Part shown: positions 52,386 to 60,603 of the stretch, piece after piece | Layout: each line of letters opens with the position of its first letter | Position numbering within the stretch: position 1 is the first letter of the stretch | Origin: Bradyrhizobium sp. | GTDB taxonomy: Bacteria > Pseudomonadota > Alphaproteobacteria > Rhizobiales > Xanthobacteraceae | Length of the DNA stretch: 64,000 bases | Assembly (NCBI RefSeq): GCF_016219575.1 | Contig: NZ_JACRMG010000009.1 | Location: forward strand, 1,224,258-1,288,257 | Direction of reading: 5' to 3' | The notes under the pieces: model-generated | What the model was told of the DNA's origin: nothing | Databases searched by the model: none | Seen by the model: only the letters and a program-made list of their open reading frames with translations | Program-made: the position numbers and the translations under genes

Positions 52386-52737
52386 CCAGCCTTTATCACC
52401 AGCAGCGATGATCTCAGGCGATTCTCCGGGGCCTCGGGATCCCGCGCCCTCGCCATTGGCCGGCGGCGCCGGTCTGCAGCGCTTGGATGATACTTGGGAT
52501 CGGAATCACCGAGCTGCCGGCGCTTTGATGGACTCCAGATTTTCGGGTTTCTCTTGAAACCCGTGGTGGGATAGACTGAGATGAACGACGCGAGCTGGCT
52601 CCATTTTGGGATCGGGTATCTCGGCCTCGTTGAATTCGAGCGGAAGGTGGAATTCGCTTAGTGGTGCGGCAACAAGCGGGCAGCAGTGCAAACGGCGGCC
52701 ACCGTGCAGAAGCGAGAGATTCAGGGAGCCACTGAAC
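52386..52737. other. Intergenic region upstream of the DUF3551 gene
   Basis: About 350 bp without a convincing gene. It contains the CAGGGAGCC-like site before the DUF3551 start and presumably its promoter. No repeat or RNA fold was recognised. Confidence 0.5.
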
Positions 52738-53016
52738 ATGAAACTGCCCCACGCAATTGCCGCCATAGCTTCGACGGCTATCGCCGCGCTGGTTTCGCTG
52801 CCCCCGACGGTGCAGGCGCAGACCTACGACCCGAAATATCCAGTTTGCCTGCAGATCTACCAAAGCATGGCGGATTACTACTTCGAGTGTGCCTACACCT
52901 CGATGCCGCAGTGCCAAGCATCGGCATCGGGCCGCAACGCCTCATGCGTCATCAATCCCTATTATGGCGGGAAAACGAGGGCCAGCACGCGCAAGAAACG
53001 GCCTCGAACACAGTGA
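52738..53016 (+). CDS. DUF3551 secreted protein
   Basis: A 92-residue exported protein. The signal peptide ends near VQAQ (residues 25-28), and the mature part contains the DUF3551 pattern: VCLQIYQSMADYYFECAYTS, then QCQASASGRNASC and NPYY. The four cysteines could form two disulphides. DUF3551 genes occur in many copies in Bradyrhizobium and have no known function. The tail is basic (TRASTRKKRPRTQ). Confidence 0.85.
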   Translation: MKLPHAIAAIASTAIAALVSLPPTVQAQTYDPKYPVCLQIYQSMADYYFECAYTSMPQCQASASGRNASCVINPYYGGKTRASTRKKRPRTQ

Positions 53017-53377
53017 TGGACGGCTGGTTTCCGCAGGGCCGTCGCGGGCGGAACCAGAACGTCGCCCTTACCCCGGAAGCAGCACCGCGACCCCGCGAGC
53101 TGCTCACCATGAGCAGACTGGCCTTCCCGTTCCTTTGCATTGCGACGCCTGCTTCCGCGCAGCACCTCCAACGCCAGACCGGGAAATTCTTCTTTGGCCG
53201 GCGCTGTGTGTAAGGGCTTGTCCGCCCCGCCTTCAACATGCCGTCGTCGCTATCGGGAGCTGCCGTCAGAGTGCAGGGTCCTTCACGCGCACGTTCAATA
53301 GTCGCATTTTGAGCGATCAAAAGAAAACCCCCGGCAGTTGCCTGCCGGGGGTTCCGAGTGTTTCAAGTCGTTCAGGA
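53017..53377. other. Intergenic region with porin terminator
   Basis: A 360-bp region with no accepted gene. A 34-codon signal-peptide-like frame near 53110 was judged too weak. The right end holds the porin terminator at 53326-53353. Confidence 0.5.
53326..53353 (-). terminator. Intrinsic terminator of the porin gene
   Basis: A perfect 12-bp stem (AACCCCCGGCAG with CTGCCGGGGGTT) and a 4-nt loop, followed on the minus strand by TTTCTTTTGATC. It lies 24 bp beyond the porin stop. Confidence 0.92.
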
Positions 53378-54946
53378 TCAGAAGTTACGCCGAGCCTGGA
53401 AGTTCAGGTAGACGGTGCTCTGGTCCCGGAACTCGTACCGAGCGACCGGCTTCGGAGCCGTGGGCGTCAGCAGCATCGAACCAGTCATTTTCTGGTCGAG
53501 GAAGATTGCGCCGACTTCACCCGAGAACGTCAGGTTCGCGACGGGGGTCCAACGGGTGACCATACCGACCTGGGCAACGTTGAAGTCCGGGTTGCAGACG
53601 TAGTCTGCAGACGGAGCCTTCGCTGCGGTGGTGTAGTTAGCACACCACTGGCCCTTGGCCGTCGTCAGGTCGCCCACGGTGCCGCTGTAGCGGACTGCCG
53701 AATAGGCACCCCACAGGCTCGTCGACCACTGGGGATCCCAGTTGTGGTTGAACGCACCACGGACACCCCAGGCATCCACCAGCTTCAGCTGACCGTCTCC
53801 ACCGGCGAACACCGGCAGGTAGGTCGCATCAGCGGTTTGACCGAAACCGATGCTCTGATAGGCACCAGCGAGGCCCGTTCCACCGAACATAACGAAGCTC
53901 GGGGAAGGAGCGCTGGTCGCGATCACGTCCTTAACAGCACCCTTGGTGTAGCTGGCGTCGATCTTGATATCGTCGCCCGCTCCGGTCGGGATGTTCTTGA
54001 TCTGCAAGGCGGCCATCACCGACCCGCCCCACTTGGAATCGGGGTGACCAGAGATCTCCGACACATTGTTCGGAACGCCAGTGCCAGCCGTCAAGATGTT
54101 ATAGGACGGCACCACTTCGTGCGCCCGGCCCGAAATCTGGAACAGACCCCAAGCCTGGTCGACGCGGACGTTACCGACGATGTCGGGAGCATGCGTGCCG
54201 CCATAGGCACCCACACCCGCGGCGTTCGACGCGACGGTCGGAACAAACGCCATGTTGAGCACGGCAGTACGGTCATACACGGACGGGTCTTCGAGGCCGA
54301 TGGTGGCCGACACGCCGTTGCCGAACTGCGCCTGGTACTGGATGTTGTTGACGCCGGTGACGCTGTCGTTGCCACCCATCAAGAACGACGTGTTGTTGCC
54401 GGGATAGCCATGCCACGGGGTCGAATAGGCCGAGGCAGACCGACCGAACGTGAATCCGGCAAATTGGATGAACAGAAGGTCGACGGAGACATAGCCGCCG
54501 CCAGGCCCCATGAGGCCGGTCGTGCTGGAGGCCGGGAACGTGCCGAGAGTCGTAGCATTGGCGGTGCCATTGTTCTGGAACTGCCAGTTGCTCAGACCGA
54601 AGGTACGGACCACGCCGTATTGGGTGGCAGTGCGGGTATCGACCGTCAACTGCATACGGGAACGGGCGCCGAAATAGTCACGATAGCGGTTGGTCTGACC
54701 GCCGTCACCGTTCCAGAACGGAGCGCCGTAGACGCCACCGTTGAACGTGACGTCAGCGCGCAGATAACCACCCAGCTTGATGCAAGTGTCAGTGCCCGGG
54801 ATGTAGAAGAATCCGGCACCATACAGGGAGCAAATCTTCACGTATTCGACCGCTTTGGCCTTCACGGGAAGATCAGCAGCCTGTGCCCCACCCATGGCGA
54901 GAAGACCCGCCGCTGAGCCGAGGATAAGGCTCTTAATCGTCTTCAT
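53378..54946 (-). CDS. PorB-family outer membrane porin
   Basis: A 522-residue trimeric-type beta-barrel porin of the alphaproteobacterial PorB (porin_2) family. A signal peptide ends at GGAQA-A (about residue 23), the N-terminal plug region has VEYVKICSLYGAGFFYIPGT and a disulphide-capable CIKLGGYLRAD, and the protein ends in YLNFQARRNF with the terminal phenylalanine used for BAM recognition. GGAGG precedes the ATG at 54946. Ala/Gly-rich loops vary between paralogues. It has an 880-bp upstream region. Confidence 0.93.
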   Translation of the reverse strand: MKTIKSLILGSAAGLLAMGGAQAADLPVKAKAVEYVKICSLYGAGFFYIPGTDTCIKLGGYLRADVTFNGGVYGAPFWNGDGGQTNRYRDYFGARSRMQLTVDTRTATQYGVVRTFGLSNWQFQNNGTANATTLGTFPASSTTGLMGPGGGYVSVDLLFIQFAGFTFGRSASAYSTPWHGYPGNNTSFLMGGNDSVTGVNNIQYQAQFGNGVSATIGLEDPSVYDRTAVLNMAFVPTVASNAAGVGAYGGTHAPDIVGNVRVDQAWGLFQISGRAHEVVPSYNILTAGTGVPNNVSEISGHPDSKWGGSVMAALQIKNIPTGAGDDIKIDASYTKGAVKDVIATSAPSPSFVMFGGTGLAGAYQSIGFGQTADATYLPVFAGGDGQLKLVDAWGVRGAFNHNWDPQWSTSLWGAYSAVRYSGTVGDLTTAKGQWCANYTTAAKAPSADYVCNPDFNVAQVGMVTRWTPVANLTFSGEVGAIFLDQKMTGSMLLTPTAPKPVARYEFRDQSTVYLNFQARRNF

Positions 54947-55830
54947 GTTAAACCTCCAAGTTGCTCCAAAGGGAAGGTTCCGGATCCGCTGGGTGAGACA
55001 CCCTAAGGTTGGTTCCCTTGTCCCTATTTCACCGCTTAGCCGCTTCGCGCCTTCGGACACACCCGCTGAACGCGAGGGACTTAAGCGAACCACCTAATAC
55101 GGGGCGACCTCGGGATGCCCCCCTCCGTCGCACGGTCACAATTACCGATGCATTCTGCACACGCAACAAAGGAACCGCTCCAAACGGGGGGAGTCAGGTC
55201 CTTTTTGGGTGGGTGTTGCACAAATAACACGCAGCCAGCATGAAAATATCCCCATAAGTAATTGTTCTGAAAAGATTTTTTCAAAAAGTTCCATTTGGTC
55301 TCGCTTGCACTGCGAAGACCGGCGCCGACCTCGTATTTCCACCCAATATAAGGTGTCGCGCGCAGAATCCTGCGCGGGAATCGATTGCGCAAACGCGCGC
55401 AACCACACAGCCGCGGGAACTTGAACGCGCACAGGCGCGGCTCGAATCCACCACCGCGTCTCGCGGAGGAAAATGCGAGAAAGCCTTATTTTGCAGGACT
55501 AACTTGAATCTCGCGCGTGACGAAGTTCCGAGCCGCGCGCCAACCGAGAATCGAATCTCGGGCGAAAGCGATGCGCGAACGATTCCTTCAGCGGCCCAGC
55601 CAGGCAAATCTCGTCGTCGCATCCTCGCCAAATCGATCCGCCACAGGCGGGCGAGCGACGCGAAGTGAGCGGGTTGGCCGTATGACGGCCGTTATCAATG
55701 CAAGTGTCGCATTTTAGACACGCTTCGGCCACGCCTGGCGGGCGGTTCAAGGGCCCCATGTCAGGACTAACGCCCCGTTCGTATCTGTCGCTTGCGGCTC
55801 GCCCCCGCGTCGGGCATATCGACCCATAAC
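54947..55830. other. Long intergenic region upstream of the porin
   Basis: About 880 bp, unusually long for this genome and less GC-rich than its surroundings between about 55200 and 55340. Contains the porin promoter or promoters and the tRNA-Ser promoter. I saw no defensible gene; a regulatory RNA antisense to or upstream of the porin is possible but nothing in the sequence proves it. Confidence 0.45.
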
Positions 55831-55921
55831 GGAGACGTGGCCGAGTGGCTGAAGGCGGCGGTTTGCTAAACCGTTATAGGCTTGTAAAGGCCTATCGAGG
55901 GTTCGAATCCCTCCGTCTCCG
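55831..55921 (+). tRNA. tRNA-Ser (GCT)
   Basis: A class II tRNA. The acceptor arms GGAGACG and CGTCTCC pair perfectly, the discriminator is G and CCA is encoded (55922-55924). The anticodon loop TTGCTAA gives anticodon GCT for AGC/AGU codons. The long variable arm (ATAGGCTTGTAAAGGCCTAT) and T loop GGTTCGAATCC are normal. The product is serine-tRNA; the downstream side contains a decayed methylase. Confidence 0.97.
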
Positions 55922-55924
55922 CCA

Positions 55925-56449
55925 TCCACAGAGCTGAAGCCAAGGCACGCAGCCTCGAACGCTACTTCAAGTCGGGTTCCGGGACGGCGTTCGCCAAGAA
56001 GCGATTTCTTGGGGCTGCAAAGCGACGGATCAAAGATCGACATGATCGAAATGCTGCCCGTCCTGATGGAGCATCGCATTCTTCTTCGGACTCCGCGATT
56101 GATTAGGGAAGACCGATCGCGGTGAGAGGACTTGCAACCACCCTGCCCGCAAAGGATTCGCCGAGCTGTGTGAGCATCGGCCGGCCCGTACCGCTGCGCG
56201 GCGCTCGCGCGGGTGTGCGCATTGCAAGATAATGTGTGATGAGCGGGTCGGTGCCGCGCGAGAGTTCTGGCGATGACGTCGACCAACTCTTCTCTGATCC
56301 GCCGTACAACGTCGTCGATACCGGCGCGTGAGCATCGGTGAAGCCGGTCGAAGGATTTCTCCGCGCGCGGCCGGATCGGCGAAGCATCGCAAGCTCCGCA
56401 TCGAGGACCACCGGCGATCGTCACGGTCGCCGGCGTTTTGGCGCTGAAC
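55925..56449. other. Non-coding region after tRNA-Ser with a gene remnant
   Basis: About 525 bp with no intact gene. The part from about 56217 to 56440 resembles the DPPYN region of a DNA methylase broken by frameshifts (separate entry). The remainder has no recognisable feature. Confidence 0.5.
56217..56440 (+). pseudogene. Decayed DNA (adenine-type) methylase fragment
   Basis: One frame reads AHCKIMCDERVGAAREFWR, like the H(R)(L/I)(I/M)CGDAR strand of ParB-linked DNA methylases. A second frame then gives DDVDQLFSDPPYNVVDTG with the catalytic DPPY motif and stops. The first frame resumes with a GSAKHRKLR piece that resembles the KHREF stretch found after DPPYN in these enzymes. Two frameshifts and stops show that it is not functional. 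It is next to tRNA-Ser, a common integration site. Confidence 0.5.
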
Positions 56450-56716
56450 CTAGTGTTCCGTCATCCAGGCGCGCGCTTCGCTGAGTGCGGCGGCGATTTC
56501 GATCTCGCTCATCTGCTCGGCCACTTCGCGGCGGAGCGCGATCGCATCCGGGCGGCCCTTCAGCGCGGCGAGGTTGAACCATTTGTGGGCGGCGACGAGA
56601 TTGACGACGCCCGAACGGCCGCTCGCCCAGTAAAGCCCGCGCTCGAACAGCACGTCCTGGATCGCGGTTTCCGCAACCGGCACTGCGCCGTCCAGATCCA
56701 ATGTTCCCTGAAACAT
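56450..56716 (-). CDS. Sel1-repeat-like small protein
   Basis: An 88-residue protein with a Sel1-like helix pair: FERGLYWASGRSGVVNLVAA followed by HKWFNLAALKGRPDA, then an acidic helical end. It has only one such repeat, so it may be a truncated or minimal TPR-like adaptor. GGGGAGA precedes the ATG at 56716. No neighbour suggests a function. Confidence 0.78.
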   Translation of the reverse strand: MFQGTLDLDGAVPVAETAIQDVLFERGLYWASGRSGVVNLVAAHKWFNLAALKGRPDAIALRREVAEQMSEIEIAAALSEARAWMTEH

Positions 56717-57117
56717 GTTCGGTCTCCCCTTTTATTGTCGTTGGCCGCGTTCTCCCCCGAGTGCGGCCCCTGTCCCAACTATTAGACGCTATTCCCCACT
56801 GCCGTTTGCCGGCTTGTTGAGGCGAATATGGACGGACAAATTTGAAGGGCAGTTTAAGTATCGCGATGAACGGCATGTAAACGCGCGCGACCGGCATCCC
56901 GTGGCAGAATCGAAAAAGTGCCTGTGCCGCAGGCATTTCCCTGCAATCGCAAATTCCGGTTTACCGTCGCGCTTGGGACAACGATAACCATTTCCGCAGG
57001 GTACCACGCCGCTGTGTCCGGCCGCCGCGTGCACGGACGAACCCGGCAGCAGCGGGCGAAAGCCCGTGCAAGCCCCCCCCCTTGCGGGGACGAGATCGTA
57101 CCAACGATGTCAGGGCA

Positions 57118-57143
57118 TAAAAAAAGCCGGGGCGATCCCCGGC
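57118..57143 (-). terminator. Intrinsic terminator on the minus strand
   Basis: A 7-bp GC stem (GCCGGGG with CCCCGGC) and CGAT loop, followed on the minus strand by TTTTTTTAT. It is the first strong terminator downstream of the 30-residue lysine-rich gene. Confidence 0.88.
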
Positions 57144-57218
57144 GGGCTTGAACGAGGGCGTCGGCGAACACGTCAGGACCAGATCCCAGTCCGTGGCCGC
57201 AAGGGCCCCGGGTGAAAC

Positions 57219-57238
57219 TGCGGAACGAGCGTTCCGCA
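57219..57238. repeat. Perfect palindrome
   Basis: TGCGGAACG and CGTTCCGCA separated by AG form an almost gapless dyad. This would be a poor RNA hairpin because of the 2-nt loop, so a protein-binding site is more likely; no regulator is known. Confidence 0.6.
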
Positions 57239-57440
57239 ACGAACGAAGAAAGACCGTTTCTTCTGCCGTACCGCGCTTCGAAGTTCGAAAGTTCGATCCG
57301 GCCGTTGACCTGATGTCTCGCCGACACCCTCTTTCGTCGACCAGAGCTTTAGGAAGAAACCGGCTTTCGCAAGTCTGCCGCCTGAAGGCTCTCGTGACGC
57401 GCCGGCATCAAGGACACCGGCATCCTCTCAAAGGCGAGAG

Positions 57441-57533
57441 TTACTTCTTCTTCTTGGAGACCTTGCGGGTCTTCTTCGCAGTCTTCTTCACTGCGCTCTT
57501 CGCCTTCTTCGCCTTCTTCGCTTTCTTGGCCAT
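57441..57533 (-). CDS. Lysine-rich histone H1-like micro-protein, 30 residues
   Basis: The sequence is MAKKAKKAKKAKSAVKKTAK followed by KTRKVSKKKK: more than half lysine, with AKK repeats typical of histone H1-like C-terminal tails. It is too short to fold and would bind DNA or RNA by charge. The start is well supported by AGGAGGGCAAC upstream, and the codons are biased to AAG. Small AKK-rich genes are common in Bradyrhizobium and usually annotated as hypothetical. A terminator lies about 300 bp downstream. Confidence 0.75.
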   Translation of the reverse strand: MAKKAKKAKKAKSAVKKTAKKTRKVSKKKK

Positions 57534-57764
57534 GTTGCCCTCCTAATGTAGTGAGATGGCTTTGAGTTGCTGCGTGCACTCGGGAATCGAGATGCACGTC
57601 ATCCCGAATACACCAACGAAATCAAAAAAACAGTGTCCCCCTTAAGGAAGTGTTGACGCGCCGCCGCGCGAGCGCATCGCGCGCATCGTTCGAAGATGCG
57701 ACGGCGCACGCGCATCACGATGCGGGAAATGCCCGCGCCGTCCGCAGGGCATTTGCCGGGATTG

Positions 57765-57800
57765 CAGGAAATGCCTGTGCCGCAGCGATTTCCTTGATTC
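57765..57800. repeat. Repeated hairpin motif, also at 56918-56950
   Basis: GATTGCAGGAAATGCCTGTG and CCGCAGCGATTTCC at this site correspond to GGAAATGCCTGCGGCACAGG on the minus strand near 56918-56950. Both can fold as CCTGTGCCGCAGG-type hairpins. Two copies flank the lysine-rich gene. Confidence 0.6.
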
Positions 57801-57956
57801 ACGTTCGATGCATTCTTCGCGCGATGAAAGCGCGCGCGAAGCGCGCAACGTAGTTAACGACGGCGTTCGCGGACTCTGAGTCGCGAACTTTGGCAATGAA
57901 AATATTTTCGTGCTCACTGGCATGTTCGCTCGCTCGCGCGCGCCGAACGTCACCGC

Positions 57957-57988
57957 TGTTGCGAATCATCGCTGACCGATTCGCAACA
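57957..57988. repeat. Inverted repeat downstream of gatB
   Basis: TGTTGCGAATC and GATTCGCAACA form a perfect 11-bp stem with a 10-nt loop, about 90 bp beyond the gatB stop. No T-run follows on the minus strand, so it may be a 3'-end stabiliser or a protein site rather than an intrinsic terminator. Confidence 0.65.
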
Positions 57989-58079
57989 CGCATATCGCTT
58001 TGCGAACGTCGCTCGCGATCGGTTTGCGATGAAAAGGGGATGCGAAGTTGGCAACGCGCGCCGCCGCCGCGCGCGATCG

Positions 58080-60311
58080 TCAGAGTCCGAGCTTGGACTT
58101 CAGGAGATCGTTGACGGCTTGCGGGTTCGCCTTGCCGCCGGACGACTTCATCACCTGTCCGACGAACCAGCCGAGCGCCTGCGGCTTGGCTTTTGCCTGC
58201 GCGACCTTGTCCGGATTAGCCGCGACGATCTCGTCGACCACTTTTTCGATCGCCGAGAGGTCGGTGACCTGCTTCATGCCGCGCGCTTCGACGATCTGGC
58301 GGGGGTCGCCGCCCTCCTGCCAGACGATCTCGAACAGGTCCTTGGCGATCTTGCCGGAGATGGTGCCCTCCCCGATCAGGTCGACGATGGCGCCAAGCTG
58401 CTCGGCGGAGACCGGCGAGCCCTTGATGTCCCGCCCTTCCTTGTTGAGACGGCCGAACAGCTCGTTGATCACCCAGTTCGCCGCCACCTTGCCGTCGCGC
58501 TTCTTGTCGGAAAGCTTTGCAAGCACGGCTTCATAGAAGTCAGCGCTTTCGCGTTCGGCAACCAGCACGCCGGCGTCATAGGCAGACAGCTCGAAGTCGC
58601 CGACGAAGCGCGCCTTCTTCTGGTCCGGCAGCTCCGGCAGGTGCGCCTTTAGGTCGTCGACAAAGGACTGGCTGAATTCCAGCGGCAGCAGGTCGGGATC
58701 GGGGAAATAACGATAATCGTGCGCCTCTTCCTTGGAGCGCAGCGAACGCGTCTCGCCCTTGTTGGGGTCGAACAGCCGCGTCTCCTGCTCGATCTGCCCG
58801 CCATCCTCGATGATCTCGATCTGGCGTCGCGCCTCTACCTCGACCGCCTGGCCGATGAAATTGATCGAGTTCAGGTTCTTGATCTCGCAGCGGGTGCCGA
58901 GCGGCCCGCCTGGCTTGCGCACGGAGACGTTGACGTCGGCGCGCAAGGATCCCTTCTCCATGTCACCATCGCAGGTGCCGAGATAGCGCAGGATCGAGCG
59001 CAGCTTGGTGACATAGGCCTTGGCCTGCTCGGCATCGCGGATGTCCGGTTTTGAGACAATCTCCATCAGCGCGACGCCGCAGCGGTTGAGATCGACCAAG
59101 GACTGCGACGGTAACTTGTCGTGCTGCATTTTTGCCGGGTCCTGCTCCAGATGCAGTCGCTCGATGCCGACGGTGGCGGTCCGGCCGCCCTCGAGCTCGA
59201 CGAGCACTTCGCCCTCGCCGACGATCGGCGACTTGTACTGGCTGATCTGGTAGCCCTGCGGCAGGTCCGGATAGAAATAGTTTTTCCGGTCGAACACCGA
59301 GCGCAGATTGATCCTTGCGTTGAGCCCGAGCCCGGTGCGCACCGCCTGCCGGACGCATTCCTCGTTGATGACAGGCAGCATGCCCGGCATCGCGGCATCG
59401 ACCAGCGAGACCTGGCTATTGGGATCGCCGCCGAACGCGGTCGAGGCGCCGGAAAACAGTTTTGAGTTCGAGGTGACCTGGGCATGGATTTCCATGCCGA
59501 TCACGACTTCCCAGTCGCCGGTTGAGCCCTTGATCAGCTTGCCAGACTTGGCTGCCTTGGTCTGTACGAAGGCTAGATGAGCCTCAAAGACTTGCAAAAC
59601 TAACCCATCGATCTGTGCAAGAGACGCTTCCGTTCCCGGCAAAAGGTCTAGGACGCCGAGAATCATTATTGCATTCTCGTTAGGGAACCGCTCGTCCGTA
59701 AATTGATAGACCTCGGCCTGTTTGTCGAACGTACCGAACATGAGGTTGTGTCCGAGGCCGTTCGGATGGCAGCGCTCCGAAAGCTGCTCATAATACTTCC
59801 GAATGCCGGGCACTAACTTGTCCAGCTTGCCAACGTTGGTCAGAACGTTCTTGGCTTCGACGTGCGGGGCTTGCGTTAATACTTCCGGATCACGGCTCGC
59901 GAAAAATCCCTGCTCAACAAGTACCTTTAATTCTTCTAGTTTCCTCTCGGCAAGAAGGGTGGTTACGCTCTCTTCAAGTTGCGCAACAACAGCAACCGTT
60001 TCGACTAGGGCACGAGCGGAAAGGAAGGCCGCCAAGGTGCTTCGGCTATTCCATGCGTTCGCAATTCCGTCTACGAGCGCTACGACGCGGAACAGAAGCG
60101 CCTGACGATATGCAGCTAGTTGCCACGCAATCTCGGATCGATGTGGACCTGCACGCGTCACCTCATCGCGTCGGAGAGTGCTCAGCCGATCCAAGCAATC
60201 GTTAATCTGCGCGATCGAGGCCTTTTCCTTCTCCTCAAGTCTGTCATCCCAAGCGAAATGCATGGGTTGCCTTAGAGGGCGCTTGCTCAAGTTAGCATCG
60301 GCGGCGTTCAT
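58080..60311 (-). CDS. gatB: GatB with an inserted foreign N-terminal domain
   Basis: GatB is the kinase subunit of the GatCAB amidotransferase, which activates Glu-tRNA(Gln)/Asp-tRNA(Asn) for amidation. Residues 255-743 are a complete Gat[59 protein letters not shown] core and the YqeY-like tail end LLKSKLGL. Residues 4-254 are unrelated: a predicted all-helical protein ([37 protein letters not shown]), lower in GC and using rare codons such as TTA and GTA. The ATG overlaps the upstream gene by four bases, as an ancestral gatB start would. An internal GTG at 59504 preceded by GGGAAGTC could start normal-length GatB. The frame is open throughout, so it is a fusion or a co-expressed module. 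Confidence 0.93.
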   Translation of the reverse strand: MNAADANLSKRPLRQPMHFAWDDRLEEKEKASIAQINDCLDRLSTLRRDEVTRAGPHRSEIAWQLAAYRQALLFRVVALVDGIANAWNSRSTLAAFLSARALVETVAVVAQLEESVTTLLAERKLEELKVLVEQGFFASRDPEVLTQAPHVEAKNVLTNVGKLDKLVPGIRKYYEQLSERCHPNGLGHNLMFGTFDKQAEVYQFTDERFPNENAIMILGVLDLLPGTEASLAQIDGLVLQVFEAHLAFVQTKAAKSGKLIKGSTGDWEVVIGMEIHAQVTSNSKLFSGASTAFGGDPNSQVSLVDAAMPGMLPVINEECVRQAVRTGLGLNARINLRSVFDRKNYFYPDLPQGYQISQYKSPIVGEGEVLVELEGGRTATVGIERLHLEQDPAKMQHDKLPSQSLVDLNRCGVALMEIVSKPDIRDAEQAKAYVTKLRSILRYLGTCDGDMEKGSLRADVNVSVRKPGGPLGTRCEIKNLNSINFIGQAVEVEARRQIEIIEDGGQIEQETRLFDPNKGETRSLRSKEEAHDYRYFPDPDLLPLEFSQSFVDDLKAHLPELPDQKKARFVGDFELSAYDAGVLVAERESADFYEAVLAKLSDKKRDGKVAANWVINELFGRLNKEGRDIKGSPVSAEQLGAIVDLIGEGTISGKIAKDLFEIVWQEGGDPRQIVEARGMKQVTDLSAIEKVVDEIVAANPDKVAQAKAKPQALGWFVGQVMKSSGGKANPQAVNDLLKSKLGL
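59553..60302 (-). other. Low-GC insert encoding the extra domain in gatB
   Basis: The estimated extent of the foreign segment inside gatB, placed by where GatB similarity stops and begins. By hand count, 59581-60000 is about 51% GC. The adjacent gatB core is roughly 65-70%. No transposase, terminal repeats or target duplication can be seen at the ends. Confidence 0.8.
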
Positions 60312-60601
60312 GATTTGCTACCCTCGATCAGCGCGAAAACGATCCGCCCCCACTCGGCTTCCAGCGCATCCTTGGCGACCGGCTGGCCGGCCTGCCGGTA
60401 CCAGTAGCCGGCATTGCCGAGATCGCCCTCGACGCGGTGCAGATAGGCGTGCACCCAGGCGGCATCCTTGCCGGATTCATCCTGGACGATCTTGTGCGCT
60501 TGATCCCAATCGCCCTTCGCGGCCCACCACATCGCGGCAAGCGGTGGACTCAGCGCCGGCGCCGGTTGTGCGTCTGAAAGGCTGGCTTTCAGGTCCGCCA
60601 T
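60308..60601 (-). CDS. Conserved hypothetical protein between gatA and gatB
   Basis: A 97-residue protein with aromatic-rich segments ([20 protein letters not shown] and [20 protein letters not shown]), reminiscent of a short TPR-like helical repeat. The ATG at 60601 ([10 protein letters not shown]) is chosen; an upstream ATG at 60613 overlaps gatA. It ends with a four-base overlap with gatB. Co-location with gatA and gatB suggests a tRNA-amidation accessory role, but this is only guilt by association. Confidence 0.8.
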   Translation of the reverse strand: MADLKASLSDAQPAPALSPPLAAMWWAAKGDWDQAHKIVQDESGKDAAWVHAYLHRVEGDLGNAGYWYRQAGQPVAKDALEAEWGRIVFALIEGSKS

Positions 60602-60603
60602 GC

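Larger units (their letters stand above)
56717..57440. other. Gene-poor region between the Sel1-like and lysine-rich genes
   Basis: About 720 bp without an accepted gene. It contains a hairpin near 56920-56945 (GTGCCTGTGCCGCAGGCA), an intrinsic terminator at 57118-57143 and a perfect palindrome TGCGGAACG-AG-CGTTCCGCA at 57219-57238. The 57118-57440 part may be the long 3' untranslated region of the lysine-rich gene or a separate small RNA. Confidence 0.5.
57534..58079. other. Gene-poor region between the lysine-rich gene and gatB
   Basis: About 545 bp with no accepted gene. Features are a short repeated hairpin near 57740-57800 (see the repeat entry), the palindrome GAAAATATTTTC at 57897-57908, and a long inverted repeat at 57957-57988. 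Unusually many CGCGA/TCGCG words occur near 57920-58030. Confidence 0.5.

Noticed and set aside
53110..53214. A 34-codon frame starting MSRLAFPFLCIATPASA
   Set aside because: It resembles a signal peptide but has no mature protein, no clear ribosome binding site, and may be a remnant; too weak to list.
52889..54916. Plus-strand frame of 675 codons across the porin
   Set aside because: It runs antisense to the porin, which has a signal peptide, ribosome binding site and terminator; the shadow shows no motif.
55922..56449. Direct repeat of the tRNA-Ser 3' end (att site)
   Set aside because: I looked for a second copy of GGTTCGAATCCCTCCGTCTC downstream and found none in the window, so an integrated element is not supported beyond the methylase remnant.
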